Part shown: positions 1-10,964 of the stretch, piece by piece | Position numbering within the stretch: position 1 is the first letter of the stretch | Layout of the letters: every line of letters starts with the position of its first letter | Assembly (NCBI GenBank): GCA_010645155.1 | Contig: CM021318.1 | Span: 6,754,059-6,818,058, forward strand | Source of the DNA: Tigriopus japonicus | Taxonomy: Eukaryota > Arthropoda > Copepoda > Harpacticoida > Harpacticidae | Reading direction: 5' to 3' | Length of the DNA stretch: 64,000 bases | Position numbers and translations under genes: made by a program | Notes under the pieces: model-generated | Database searches by the model: none | What the model was told of the DNA's origin: nothing | The model's input: the letters and a program-made list of their open reading frames with translations, nothing else

Positions 1-929
1 TTTCTTATCGGAAAGTCATTTGCACAATAAGATTAATTACCCCAGTGTCTTAAAAACAAAGGAATAAAGGGAGAAAGGAGAGGATTGGGAGCCCCACAAT
101 GCTTTTGATCCCATCAACATGTCAAATCAGCGTTAGCAGGTGGATTCAGGCCGACACTGCCAAAAGTTAATTGAAATACTGCCAATTACGGACGCTCACT
201 GCCATTTTTAGAGGCACATACCACTAAATTCTGCCACTTTTGAGCAAAATTTTTCTCGTTTTCAATCATTTCATCTCGTTTTTTTTTGTGGGCGAAATTT
301 TTTGAACTCTTTTGAAGTCAAAAATTTTTGATCTCGTTTTTTAGGTCGAAAATTTCTGATCTCGTTATTTTGGTCGATTTTTTTGCCTGCCCTGTCACTT
401 TTCAAATTGCACTTTCCCAATCTTTTTATACTGCCATTTCTGCGATAAATTTTTCATTGTCTATGTCTCTGCTTAACTGCTTTTACTCTTGCAAAGTGCT
501 GTAGAACAGTAAATAAAAGGCTAAATTTGGTCTGAAAGCTATTTTTAAGGTGTAATCTAGTCAACCTAAAAAAACTACAACGTAATTTTGGTCAACCTAA
601 TTATGTTATTATTTGCCCAAAAAGTTAACCTAAAATATTCAGCCCTCACTATCAGTGTTTGAACTTCCGCTTCCTTGGCCTCAGTCAAGCTTTTTTTTTG
701 TTTTATGTTCCCTAATTGATTGATTTTAAGTGGAGCTTTTAACGATTTTTTATAGGGGGAAAGTGGCTCTAAATTTGGTTTTGGATTTGCCACAAGGCAA
801 GGCCTTCCCTATCAGATACTTTTATACCTTCTCTAAGTACTGTACCGCCTTAAATTTTGAAATCTCTCCCATTATGAGAGCTCTCTCATTCCTGTGATGT
901 TCCTATCTTTCCGATCTTTGGACCTGCTC
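1..929. other. Intergenic, no gene seen
   Basis: AT-rich sequence with T-runs and repeated short motifs around 250-420 (degenerate copies of a phrase like 'ctcgttttttaggtcgaaa'). No open frame here resembles a known protein. It borders the degraded retrotransposon that follows. Confidence 0.5.
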
Positions 930-1900
930 GACCTTTTGCAAACCTGCCGAACTCATGGAGTCCAAATGGGGGAAGTATATTCAAGATGCGGTTGAACAAT
1001 CGACTTGCACAGAGTTAGCATTGTAATTCTATCTCTGGACTTGAAAGTGCGATAGATCCACCCATATGTTTGAAATACCTTCCCCACTTTAAACTGTATA
1101 TGCTCATCAAACTTTCCATCATCTTGGACGACAACTCCTAAATCCCTCATGGACGATACCTGCTTGATATTACATCGTTGTGCGGAATTTCATCCCTTTC
1201 AATGCCATAGTAATCTAACCAACCCAAGAGTAAACTTTCTCAAGGGTTCTCCACTAACTTTTTTGAGTCCTGACCATTTTTTCCACAAACTAATTTTGTT
1301 TCATCAGCATATGAAGAAATACTGGCTTTCGTTCTAAACTTTTGGAGAGGAGCAATAAAGAGAATAAACTGGAGCGGACCTAAAATTGGACCTTGTGGAA
1401 CACCTGACTTGAATCATACATGCCACTAAATGATCCTTTAACCTTGACTATTTGCTTTCTTTCACTCATGAAACTATCAATTCAATTTAGGACGTTACCT
1501 TGGATCCCAGACTCTTTGAGTTGATCGAGCAAAAGACCATGATCTACCTTATCAAAGGCCTTGGCAAAGTCAAGATAGACTACATTAACTGACTCATGAC
1601 TTTCGAGCCCTTCAATGATTTGCTCAATTTGGTCAACCAATTGGGTGACTGTACAAAAATGAGCTCGAAACCCATGCTGTCCAGAAGGAATTAAATCATG
1701 GACTTCCAAATAATTTACAAGCTTGGACTTCATAATCTTCTCAAAAACCTTTGCAACGCTGGAGGTCAGAGAAATGGGCCTATAATTGCTAGGGGAGTGA
1801 CTTATCTCCGCCCTTTATAATTGGAAAATTACTTTTAGAGAAGAGGGAAACTCGCCCTGATCTAAGATGCGATGCATCAAATACGAGAAAAGCGTTTTTA
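930..1900 (-). mobile_element. Degraded non-LTR retrotransposon, reverse-transcriptase fragment
   Basis: The minus strand encodes pieces of a CR1/jockey-type reverse transcriptase in several frames. At about 1733-1482 the segment has the typical GFR..T..QL...Q and VYLDFAKAFDKVDH motifs. At about 1310-1260 a YADET block stands where YADD is expected. At 1150-953 there is the downstream RDLGV and KSIVQPHLEY.SPIW region. The order on the minus strand is that of an ORF2 thumb/palm, but stops and frameshifts separate the blocks and no endonuclease domain is visible. It is therefore a dead, 5'-truncated copy. It is related to, but clearly diverged from, the element at 30.9-35.5 kb, which has the same motifs. 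Confidence 0.75.
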
Positions 1901-1967
1901 AGTGAGTCCCAAATTTTTATGAAAGTGAACTGCACAACGTAGTTTATTTTTACCCATTATAACTATA

Positions 1968-2849
1968 CAGTCGAATCTCGATATAAGAAACTTTTCTGTC
2001 AGCGGCAAAATGTTGCTTATATCGAGATTCTTCTTATATCGAGACTCAAGGAAATTGGCAAAAGAAACGATAAAAAATACAAGGAAACTACCAGAGGAGT
2101 TTACCTCACCTTTTTATAACCTTCTTAACTTACTTTTATTACAACACAATCCGACAATGACTCAAAAAATAAGCTTTAAAAAATAGTTATTAAAACACAT
2201 ACATTTATATTACAAGTGCATGCATTTATATCTCTATTACAAAGCTTAAGACCGTGTTGCAATCTCAATTTGACAGAAAATATGAAAGGAGAAAGTACAA
2301 ATTTGTCATCATGATTGGTAAATTATTTAGCTTATACAGGGACAAACAACTTTTTTTTTTTAAAATTGAGCCTTCCACGCTTTCATACTCACGAAGTTTT
2401 TTTTGCTATTTTTTTGGAATATCTCAACTGCAAATCTTCTATTCTCAGTTTGACTATAAATTTGAGAGACTTTCTTGGGTCATGTTGGACAATTTTTAGC
2501 GATTTTAGGGTTCAAAATGCAATTTTTCGTTCTTTTGGCTGAAACTTGAAAAGGGCAAGTTGTATTTTTTCAAAAGAGGCGCAAAGCGCGAGAGCCCAAA
2601 AAAGTGCGCAAAAGGCATCCTAAAAGGCGCAAAGTTTGGGCAAAAGCGCAAAATATGCAAGCAATGCATCGATCCTCTTAGAAATGCTTCGTTTTGTTTT
2701 GTTTTGTTTTGTGTTGTGACCAATTTAAGCAAGAGAAATAGGCAAAAACTTTGAAAATGTTTCTTATATCGAGATTGAGGAAATATGGAAAAGTTTCTTA
2801 TATCTCGAAAATTTCTTAAACTGAGATTTCTTATATCAAGGTTCGACTG
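1968..2849. mobile_element. Non-autonomous Tc1/pogo-like element with TIRs
   Basis: The left end begins CAGTCGAATCTCGATATAAG and the right end is the inverted counterpart (ATATCAAGGTTCGACTG). These CAGTCGAA..TCGATATAA ends are like Tigger/pogo termini. Further copies of 'cttatatcgaga' lie inside both ends (about 2010-2045 and 2760-2800). TA precedes the left end; TG follows the right end where TA would be expected. No transposase is encoded. The interior includes a short run of repeated 'ggcgcaaa/agcgcaaa' motifs (2575-2680). Confidence 0.55.
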
Positions 2850-3284
2850 TGTTTATAAAATATGAAGTATTTCGAAATGTTTCCCCATTTTTGCTTGAAT
2901 TTTTAAATAACTTCATTTTGAGGCATTAAGTTTTTGCGATTATTTCGATTTTAGAGAAAAAAAGAATTCAATGAACTTTAAGCAAAATAAGGAAAAGGGC
3001 AATCCACAATAGAACTTCTCAAAAAGAATCAAATATCCCAAAATGTCTACAAAACGGGTATTTGTCCTAAAATTACACAGTCACAACCATAACCAGTCAT
3101 TTACTAAAAAACTGCGACATCTATTGGGGTAAGTTTAAAAAATTATCATTAAATTGGCAAGTGTGCCTCCTAAAATGATCGGATACACTTAATTTAAAAA
3201 AGTATATTGGAAAGATTGGTGCACACACACCTAAAATTACAAAATAAAGACGTTGTCGAAAATCATTTTTAAATGTATGCTGTT

Positions 3285-3845
3285 TTGTTTTTCTGGAGTT
3301 AAAACGCAGCTTCACAGCTGCGATCTGATAAAAGCTTTGCCCTATGTGTGGATATTGACAAACGCAAAACATTTTACAAAATTTTGAGGTTCGTCAGCCA
3401 TAAGCTGTGAACATATTTTTCTTGTTTTGATTCTCATAGAGTGACCACATATCATGCATTGAAATCTGCCTCCTCCCTATCGTAGGTCAAGACAAGCTTG
3501 AAGAAATAAGTTTTTTCAAGAGCTGAAAACTCAAACCCTTATTTCTTGCAAGCTGCTTGAACAGTTTTTTTGTTTGTTTTGATACTGTCGCCTGATCAGC
3601 TAATGCAAAGTCAATTTACGAATTGCCGCTTCCCACACACAGTTATCCACCCATTTCTCGCACAAAGAAATATTTAAAAAATATTTCTAGCCATAATATG
3701 TGGCTCTGAGGTCTATGGCATTAAACCTTACCTCAGCCTTGGGAATGACCTGAGATTCGTCCATTTAAGCCCTCAGGGGCCAAACTAATGCATTTAACTG
3801 GATATCACAGACCACTAAGACTCTGCCAGCCTGGGATTTGAACCA
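3285..3845 (-). repeat. SINE-like repeat, copy 1 (split)
   Basis: Two blocks match the contiguous repeat at 3984-4210. One is 3300-3365 (contains 'cgcagcttcacagctgcgat'). The other is 3725-3845 (contains 'gggaatgacctgagattcg' and 'cagcctgggatttgaacc'). About 360 bp of unrelated sequence separates them here. On the minus strand the outer end reads GGTTCAAATCCCAGGC, which resembles a tRNA B box, so a tRNA-derived SINE is possible. I see no convincing tRNA fold. Confidence 0.45.
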
Positions 3846-3905
3846 GAAAAATATAAGGCATGGTTTTTAAATGTTTTGTGCTTGTGAAGAAACTGCATAT
3901 TTGAT

Positions 3906-3983
3906 GTTTGTTTGTTTGTTTGTTTGTTTGTTTGTTTGTTTGTTTGTTTGTTTGTTTGTTTGTTTGTTTGTTTGTTTGTTTGT
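3906..3983. repeat. (TTTG)n microsatellite
   Basis: About 20 near-perfect tandem copies of a 4-bp TTTG unit. Long cysteine/leucine/valine or lysine/glutamine/threonine frames across it are by-products of the repeat and do not mark genes. Confidence 0.97.
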
Positions 3984-4210
3984 TAAGGAGTCAGAACGCA
4001 GCTTCGCAGCTGCGATCTGATAGAGGCTGTCCGCCATATGGGGATATTGCCGCTCCACTTGGACAAGCTAACAAGCAAGCATTAATTTTTACCTCACCCT
4101 CGGGAATGACCCCAGGTTCGCCCATTTAAGCCGTCAAGGGCCGTGACTTCTGCATGTAACTTAATACCACAGGCCACTGGGACTCGGCAAGCCCGGGATC
4201 GAACAGGGGC
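3984..4210 (-). repeat. SINE-like repeat, copy 2
   Basis: Contiguous copy of the repeat that is split at 3285-3845, abutting the (TTTG)n tract. On the minus strand it opens with GTTCGATCCCGGGCTTGCC, containing a B-box-like GTTCGATCC. On that strand the repeat thus begins with the B-box-like end and the TTTG tract lies downstream, consistent with a SINE and its 3' simple-repeat tail. Confidence 0.5.
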
Positions 4211-5007
4211 TGGCCTTGTTTGCATTGAAAGACAATTCAACGCTAAATTTTGACTCCGAAGGGTTGAGTTTGGAAAGTTGTGTTTTTGCATTTGAAAGAC
4301 GGTTCAAATGCTAAATTTTGACTCCGAAGAGTTGAGTTTTTGAGGGTGGCAATCAGCCGGGATATTTGATGTTTATTTGTATGTCTATTATGTAAAATGA
4401 TATGTACATTATGTCACTTTTTTTGCAAAAACAATTCCCGTTTTTACTTTTTTTAAAACTATAAAATTTAACTCTTTTGGCTCTATTGACCTGAAAACAA
4501 CTTTTTGGGCATTGCAAATCATTTTCAACACATTTTCTAAAAATTAAAAGAGAAGAACTTTTTTCTTGATTTTTTTTCTAAAAAATCTCTTTATTTGATC
4601 TCATAATGCAACCTAAAAAAGGTCGTCAATATTTCTCCAAGGTGAAAGTTTAGTCAAAAAAAAAAATGGCCCAACAAAATATATGCCTACTGAAAAAACC
4701 AGACCCACTCAATTAAGTCTATTGAATGACAAATTGAGAAGGAAAAACTTTTTAAGCCATTTCTAGCCCGAAATAGATTTCTGAAAATGTGATCATATCT
4801 AGCACTCCTATAATAAAATATGCAATTTCATTGCAGTATTGACAATTAAATATTACATTGAGTTTTTTCATTAAAACCCCCAACTAACAAAAACCTAAAG
4901 AAATTCAAAGCACAGTAATCAATAATGGTCTTATGTAATGCATTTGGCAAATAATAATAGTTGTAACATTAATAGATAATAACCATCTTTCTGACTTTTG
5001 CCTCTTT
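4211..5007. other. Intergenic, nothing recognised
   Basis: AT-rich. It holds two near-copies of 'gctaaattttgactccgaag' (about 4238 and 4305). It must also hold the 3' UTR of the cuticle gene that ends at 5008, but I could not find a clean AATAAA on the minus strand. Confidence 0.5.
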
Positions 5008-5576
5008 CTAACCATGATAGGGAGCTGGGTGGTAAGGAGCGGCATGATAAGGAGCAGCATGATAAGGAGCAGGTGTAGGGTGATAAGAAGCTGGAGCAGG
5101 GTGATAAGGAGCAGGCGCAGGGTGATAAGGAGCAGGTGCAGGATGATAAGGAGCAGGGGCAGGGTGATAAGGAGCAGGTTTTGCATAGCCGTCATACTTG
5201 ACATCAGCCACATAACCAGAGTAGTCATCAGCAGTGTAGGTCACGGTCTGGGTACGACCATCAGGGAGAAGGACACTGTATTCACCCTTGGTTCCATGAC
5301 CATCACTGTTCTCAGTGGCTTGGAAATTGGTGCCACTGTAGTCATCATGGACAGCATATCCATAATTGTAGTAGGCGGGACCATCATGATAGGAAGGAGT
5401 GGGATGGTATGGAGCAGGGTGGTATGGATCAGAGGGAGCAGCCATGGACACAACCATGAGGGCAGAAAGAGCAACAAAGGTCTAAGTGTTGGGAAAAGGA
5501 AAGTTTTACATTTTACATTTAAAAAAGAATCTATCATATCTTTATCAAAAAATGCCATCCTTTAGTTTACCTTCAT
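5008..5576 (-). CDS. Cuticle protein with chitin-binding Rebers-Riddiford domain (paralogue 1)
   Basis: Predicted secreted structural protein of the exoskeleton, 159 residues. Coding exon 1 is 5571-5576 (Met-Lys only), followed by a GTAAAC donor. The intron is 5482-5570 and exon 2 is 5481-5008, ending in TAG. The N terminus (MKTFVALSALMVVSMAAP) is a typical signal peptide. A Tyr/His/Pro-rich stretch follows, then an RR-2-like chitin-binding core with a YNYGYAVHDDYSG start, an E..DG..TKGEY centre and an LPDGRTQTVTYTADD end. The C-terminal third is a tandem array of PAPYH-type units. The start was chosen because it gives the signal peptide, and because the two sister genes (8.7-9.2 kb and 21.9-22.4 kb) have the same two-codon first exon. 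Family assignment is secure; body region and stage of use cannot be told. Confidence 0.9.
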
Positions 5577-5640
5577 ATTGAGGTTATTAGCCAAAACTCG
5601 AACAGAAGAGGATTGATGATGTTTCACAAATATTGGAAGC

Positions 5641-5649
5641 TTTTATATA
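5641..5649 (-). promoter_or_regulatory. TATA box of cuticle gene 1
   Basis: TATATAAAA on the minus strand, about 65 bp upstream of the ATG. The position and context (TATAAAAG-type) match the other two cuticle genes in the window. Confidence 0.75.
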
Positions 5650-5659
5650 CTCCAAGGTT

Positions 5660-7994
5660 TGACGTCTACCCTGCTTGATGCCAGCCTGTAGTCCAAACTT
5701 GCGCTCCTGATCATTCCTTTTCCCGAGCATTGCAACCTGAACGAGGATGAACGTCGTCTAAAGCCAAAAGAGTCATTTACACAGATTTGATTATGAAATT
5801 TTACGGTGGGTATCACGAAAGTGCCTCACATCCTAAAAAAGATTAGTACTCTCAGAGTACGAGAGGAACACAAATGGGTGACCATTGATTGTTTGACTTC
5901 AAATGACGTTCAAATCTAGGCACAAAGGACTTCAAAAGTGAATTTTACATCCTTGGGTTTTAAAGCATTTGAATTAAAAAGCATTTTAAGGAATTGTGGG
6001 ATCAGGTTCTACGCTTTCAAGGAAAAAAGAGAATAGCAATGAAGTAGAAACATATCTTGAGAGGGTGAATTACTGCATAGAATGCTTGTATTAATATGGA
6101 GCGTGAAAAAATTATTTGTTGTTCAGATGCCAATATGCTTCCAGTGAAGTAATTCAATTTGCCATGTGTCAAAATGTTCACTAATTATTTTTAAATTCTT
6201 TTCCTTAGCTTGGTCCTCTGGCCATAAACATTATTGAAGGACTCATTTGAACCTTCAAATTATGCCTAATTAAGGCTTGCCAATTCAGTTAAAGCTCTTG
6301 GGAATTTCATTCGAAGGCAATGAATAGATAACTGAACCATCGTCATTTTATTATGGGAGATCCTTGTCGTCATGGATTTTGGGTGTATAGTACTTCATCA
6401 CCAGCTTTATCGGCTAGATTAAAACTCAATTAATTGAAGCCAAAATTGAAATAATTTAAGACCTAAAAACAACACCGAGGCAGTTTAAAACAATGAATGT
6501 AGTCCTTGATATGTGGATGAATGTGCTTTCGGCCGAAATTATGGCTGAAATTTCGGTTTCGCTTTCGGTGTCGGTGGTGCCCATTTTGAAGCTACAAGGG
6601 AATTTCATTTTTTTTCAATCGGGTATATTTTTCGGATAGGAGACAGTGTTTTTGGATCTCACTGGGAAATTCAGGGAGCACAACTGGAGCCAAAGCTGAT
6701 CTGAAACCTCTTTTTGTTCAATACCAAGTAATGCATGTCTTCTCATATTGACTTGTGTAGTTTATGGCCGTCTTGACAAGTCAGTGTTATAGCAAAAAAA
6801 AAAACAAGGTGCTTTGGAAAAAAGAGACGTTACCATCAACGTTTGGTGAGGATTTGAACATACTCTCAAAATCAGGGTTGGTTTACTTACGTCCCGTCGA
6901 AATCAATCCAGTTTCTGGGATTTCGTGGACGGGATTTACGGAATTTTCCAAATTTTCCGATTTTTTTTTTCCGAGATTTTATCAAATGATTGATTGTTTT
7001 TTTGAAAATTTGTTTTTTTGGCTTAAAGTTAATTGGGTGCTTTATCCATTTGGAAACACATTTGTCAACCAAAAATTTGTGACGGATCAATTCGAGTATT
7101 TATTTCTTGTGAAAGTGAAATGATTTTTTTAGTCCCTTTCTGAGTTAAAAAATATGTGATGCACCTCAATCCACAATTACACCACGTTTGGAGATTTAAG
7201 AATTTTCTTTCAACAGGTGGGTTCTCTAAGTTAAAAGTTGGAGCTAATGATTGTGGATGGCAGCTTTCTTTACATTTGTAGGCTTTAGTTTTTGGCTTTC
7301 TTTAAGCTTATTTATGAGCATGTTCTATTTATTCGGACGCTTTGTACGGTAGTATCTTGCCATCTCAGACAAGGGCTGGGAATGATTTTGATAGATTTTG
7401 TGATCCCCATTTTTGATGAATTTAGATGCTTTAAGTACTCTTTTCATTCTGTCTTGGCCTTCTTGGCGTTTTTCGTAACTCAAAACTCAGCAAACATTTT
7501 TGTTCTGTAGATAAATTTTTGATTGACCTTTGGAATACTTATGGTGTATTTGTTAGAATTCCCCGATTTCAGTGAGCAGATTTAGCAGTACTGTGTTTGC
7601 TGTCAAAGCACAAAATGATGCATTATGTTGATGGCATTACTTTAATACGAAAACCAAAGTTCATACCAACAATTTGGCTTTTTTCATTGATGTTACACAA
7701 AACGCCTTTCCATCAAATGCAGAAACGAAGGGCGATAGGTGGAAAAATTTTGTGTTTTAATCCTCATTTCGGTTCGAAATTTTGATTGGAAGTCCAACAT
7801 CCTTGATTGATCCCATTCTACACATTTTTTCCAAGTTTACTTTACCTTTGCTCATAAAAGAATGCCAATCTGTCCGTTTTGCTGTTTGCTTGTGTTCTTA
7901 ATTTTTGTCTTCCTGAACTGGTGTTGTTTCATCAACTGAATGAATGCAATAGTCAACAAACAACGCTAAAGAAAAGTAAAAAGCAGTTGTTATT
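5660..7994. other. Intergenic, no gene supported
   Basis: Open frames here (for example 6764-7123) run through T-rich sequence, have no recognisable domains and look fortuitous. A short fragment at about 6526-6600 (repeated 'tttcggccgaaat' / 'ttcggtttcgctttcggt') is a partial copy of the palindromic MITE seen complete at 17869-18158. Confidence 0.5.
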
Positions 7995-8430
7995 AGGGGT
8001 CGGATAGAGTTGCTGTTTTTTAGTCCAACAGTTGCAATATTTTTTGCTTAAAGTTGCACTCTATTTGACGAAATATGCTAAAAAGTTGCTAGTTTCTAGC
8101 CTAAAAATGTCAAAACAGAAACAAAGAAATGTCTCAATTCTGGGTGAAAGTTTATAATCTTAAGTTTGTCTTTTCTTTACCCATTGGCTAGTGAACATAC
8201 CTTTTTGCCTTGCAAAGAATAATCTGATTTTTTTGTGAAGTTATGTATTCTTGGAAAAGGTTCTGATAAAGTGCATAAAAAATATATCATTGGAACGAAT
8301 TCTATCAGAATTTAAGTAATCGAGACCAAAAATGGCTAAAGTTGCTGTGTGTTGCAAAAAAAATCGAACGTTGCTAAATTTGACCAAACTCGCCAAAAGT
8401 TGCAATTTTTTGGTGCAAGTTGCATTTCGC
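7995..8430. repeat. Dispersed 'AAAAGTTGC' repeat, copy 1
   Basis: Rich in repeated motifs such as 'aaagttgcaattttttgg', 'gttgctaaa' and 'gttgcactc'. A diverged relative lies at about 49490-49630 in NDUFS1 intron 6. The ends read GGGGTCGGATAGAGTTGC and the approximate complement near 8410. The repeat is probably an old non-autonomous element. Confidence 0.4.
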
Positions 8431-8590
8431 AACTTGAATCTTTGCATCTCTTGAATGAAATATTCTTCTTTGATTAACTCATAAAACCAATTGGTCACCT
8501 TACTTGCAATTAAAAATTCCAATAGTTTCTGCCTTTGCTTATTAGACTTTTCTCAATGATAAATCTATGTGATGAGAGTTGCAGATAGCC

Positions 8591-8596
8591 TTTATT
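8591..8596 (-). promoter_or_regulatory. Polyadenylation signal of cuticle gene 2
   Basis: AATAAA on the minus strand, about 76 bp after the stop codon of the cuticle gene at 8672-9191. Confidence 0.7.
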
Positions 8597-8671
8597 TGCT
8601 CATACAGATGAGATATGGCTTGATAGATATGTTAAATAACATTAAATATCATTCATATTCATCTCACTTTC

Positions 8672-9191
8672 CTAACCGTGATAGGGGGCAGGGTGGTAAG
8701 GAGCAGGGTGGTAGGGAGCTGGTTTGTAGGCAGGAGCAGGGTGATAAGGAGCAGGCTTGTAAGCAGGAGCAGGGTGATAAGGTTCAACCTTGGCATATCC
8801 GTCATACTTGACATCAGCCACATAACCAGAGTAACCATCAACAGAGTAGGTCACAGTCTGGGTACGGCCATCGGGGAGAAGGACACTGTATTCACCCTTG
8901 GTGCCATAACCATCACGGTTCTCATTGGCTTGGAAATTGGTACCACTGTAGTCATCATGGACAGCATATCCATAATTATAGTGGGCGGGCTCTTCATGGT
9001 AAGAAGGGGCCGGATGATAAGGAGCAGGGCTGTATGATGGAGCAGGGTGATAAGGAGCTGGGTGGTAAGGATCAGCTGGAGCAGCAACGGCCACAGCCAA
9101 GAGAGCGGAGAGGGCAATAAAGGTCTATGGGAAAGGGTATAGGGTTAGAATTGGGTCAGGTTTTTTGTTACCTTTTTAAATTTACCTTCAT
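8672..9191 (-). CDS. Cuticle protein with chitin-binding Rebers-Riddiford domain (paralogue 2)
   Basis: Predicted secreted cuticle protein, 152 residues. Coding exon 1 is 9186-9191 (Met-Lys), with a GTAAAT donor. The intron is 9125-9185 and exon 2 is 9124-8672. The signal peptide reads MKTFIALSALLAVAVAAP. A PAPYHPAPSY-type linker precedes the RR-2-like core (YNYGYAVHDDYSG, then E.RDGYGTKGEYS, then LPDGRTQTVTYSVDGYSG). The C terminus alternates PAPYH and PAYK units. Paralogue 1, 3 kb away on the same strand, is nearly identical over the core, which indicates a recent duplication or gene conversion. It has its own TATA box and poly(A) signal. Confidence 0.92.
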
Positions 9192-9255
9192 CTTGAGGTT
9201 GTTATCTGAAACTCAGGCACGTGAGGATTGATGCTTCTGTCATAAAATGAAAAGT

Positions 9256-9263
9256 CTTTTATA
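9256..9263 (-). promoter_or_regulatory. TATA box of cuticle gene 2
   Basis: TATAAAAG on the minus strand, about 65 bp upstream of the ATG. Confidence 0.8.
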
Positions 9264-9269
9264 GGCACC

Positions 9270-10659
9270 CTGCATAACAAAAGCCGGTTCTTGTTGTGCT
9301 CGCGAAGAAGCGGGAGCAACGCAGGCCTGTTTCGCCCAAATATCTTACCACACCTTGAGCTTTGCCCTAAATTTTGTATCGTTCAACCGCGTAGTTGCGC
9401 TATGGATTACGCACATTCAGGATCAACGGCGTTTCACTAAGCATCATAACCATAAGGTAAAGGAACCTCTTTGAGTGATGCTTATCAAGTTATCATTAGG
9501 GTTCATTTGGAACTCCTCTCAAAACTGTTTCACTTGGTTTATCCCTGCACGGCACCAAGATAATGATCAGAGCTTTAAAACCACCCCCCTCCATCAGCCG
9601 ATCGTTTGTGGATTCAAGTGCCTTATTTTACATGAAATGATTCATAATTCGATTCAGATTGCAAATCAGCTAATATGGGTGTTGTTTGAATGTCAGTGAC
9701 TTTGTTCAAATCAATCCCATAAACGCATGTGGTTGGATGTTAATAAAGTAACATAAGCGGGATAGACGAAAATGCGTTTTTTTGCTTGTCATTTGATTTC
9801 GAAGTTCTAAATTAACGTTCCTAAAATTATAGGTAAATTTTGAATAGTTCAAGATTTTCAAGGTACGTCAAAATAAACATTCTGAAATCCTTTGTCTTTT
9901 TCGATTGCACTTCAAAATGAGGCCATTTTCGTCGTTTACTACTTTCATTCACAAATCACAATGCAGTCGACCGTTTTGGGAATCTCAAATCTGCAGACGT
10001 ACAACCAATATTACAGCGCATCTTTCAAAGCTAAAAATTGACAACTTATGACTTGTTGCAAATTTTGGCAGGCAAAAACAATTTTAAAAAAGAGCTATGA
10101 GTTTGTGACTACTTTTCCAAACAATCAAGATGGATGATGTAGTTAGTTATTATGCCTCATTAGAAAAGCCCTGATGTGAGGAAATCTCCTTATTTAAAAG
10201 AGACGGTTAGGGAAGTGTATCTGAGAACATTGATTAAGCACCTCATTCCAGAAATGAAAAAAACAACTGTTTTCCTTTAAATTTTCCTTGCAGAGTTGTT
10301 GAAATAGATGTCTTGGAAATGAGTTTCATCAACCAATTTGATCTTCAAATACCTCCAATCGATCATGAAGTTCTGAATCGAGAGGTTTGTTTAATTTAGA
10401 CATTCAAGTTTAAAAAGTAACTAGTTACTTTAAATCGACTCCGCTCCTTTTTTTGTTCTGAGTAACACAATTCAATTTGCTTACACAGAAGTTCTTTGCC
10501 GTGCAAAATGATAAATCTCATTTAAGATTGCTTCCTAAAAGCCATCTCTTGAGTGTCGAACCTCACGATTCACGATGTCGGACGTGTTTTAATTCTCCAA
10601 AAGGCGAAAAACATGGTTTATAGAGTGAACACACCAAGATGTGAGAGAGGATATTTTTA
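9270..10659. other. Intergenic, no gene seen
   Basis: No frame with protein-family signatures. The sequence is AT-rich and I saw no strong inverted repeats on reading. Confidence 0.45.
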
Positions 10660-10964
10660 AGTGATGTGTTTCGAACCAGGAGTGCTGCCATTTTTTCACT
10701 TGAAGTTTAGTAGTGTTTAAAAGGGCAGATTGTATTGACCTTTTTGAAAAGACATTAACAGGGACCAATTTGGCAACACTCGAACTAGTTCGATTTCGAG
10801 TTCCATCGATAGTTGTAAAAATGGATTTCGAGTTGGCAGTGCTGCCATATTTTATGGTAGATAAGGACTATTGCCTGTTGACAAGTTTAGTTGTGGTCAG
10901 ATTTTTGACCCTAAAAACCAAAATGGCAAAACTCGGCCAAAAATCCAACTCGAAACACATCAGT
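10660..10964. mobile_element. hAT-like MITE; empty-site paralogue of the 38.3-40.5 kb copy
   Basis: The ends are inverted copies of a T(G/A)TGTGTTTCGA motif (AGTGATGTGTTTCGAACC on the left; ACTGATGTGTTTCGAGTT when the right end is read inward). Flanks 'tattttta' and 'agttttta' are a plausible diverged 8-bp target duplication. The same sequence, in the opposite orientation, makes up the outer parts of 38332-40452, where a mariner element splits it. Here the insertion point is intact at the TA at 10786-10787. Confidence 0.7.

Noticed and set aside
3867..4129. Long frames through the (TTTG)n tract
   Set aside because: They consist of microsatellite translation and lack any other coding sign.
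5014..5565. 183-codon plus-strand frame opposite cuticle gene 1 (and similar frames at 8678-9037 and 21949-22440)
   Set aside because: These are antisense shadows of the cuticle genes: Arg/Ser/Val-rich translations of the complementary strand of PAPYHP repeats.
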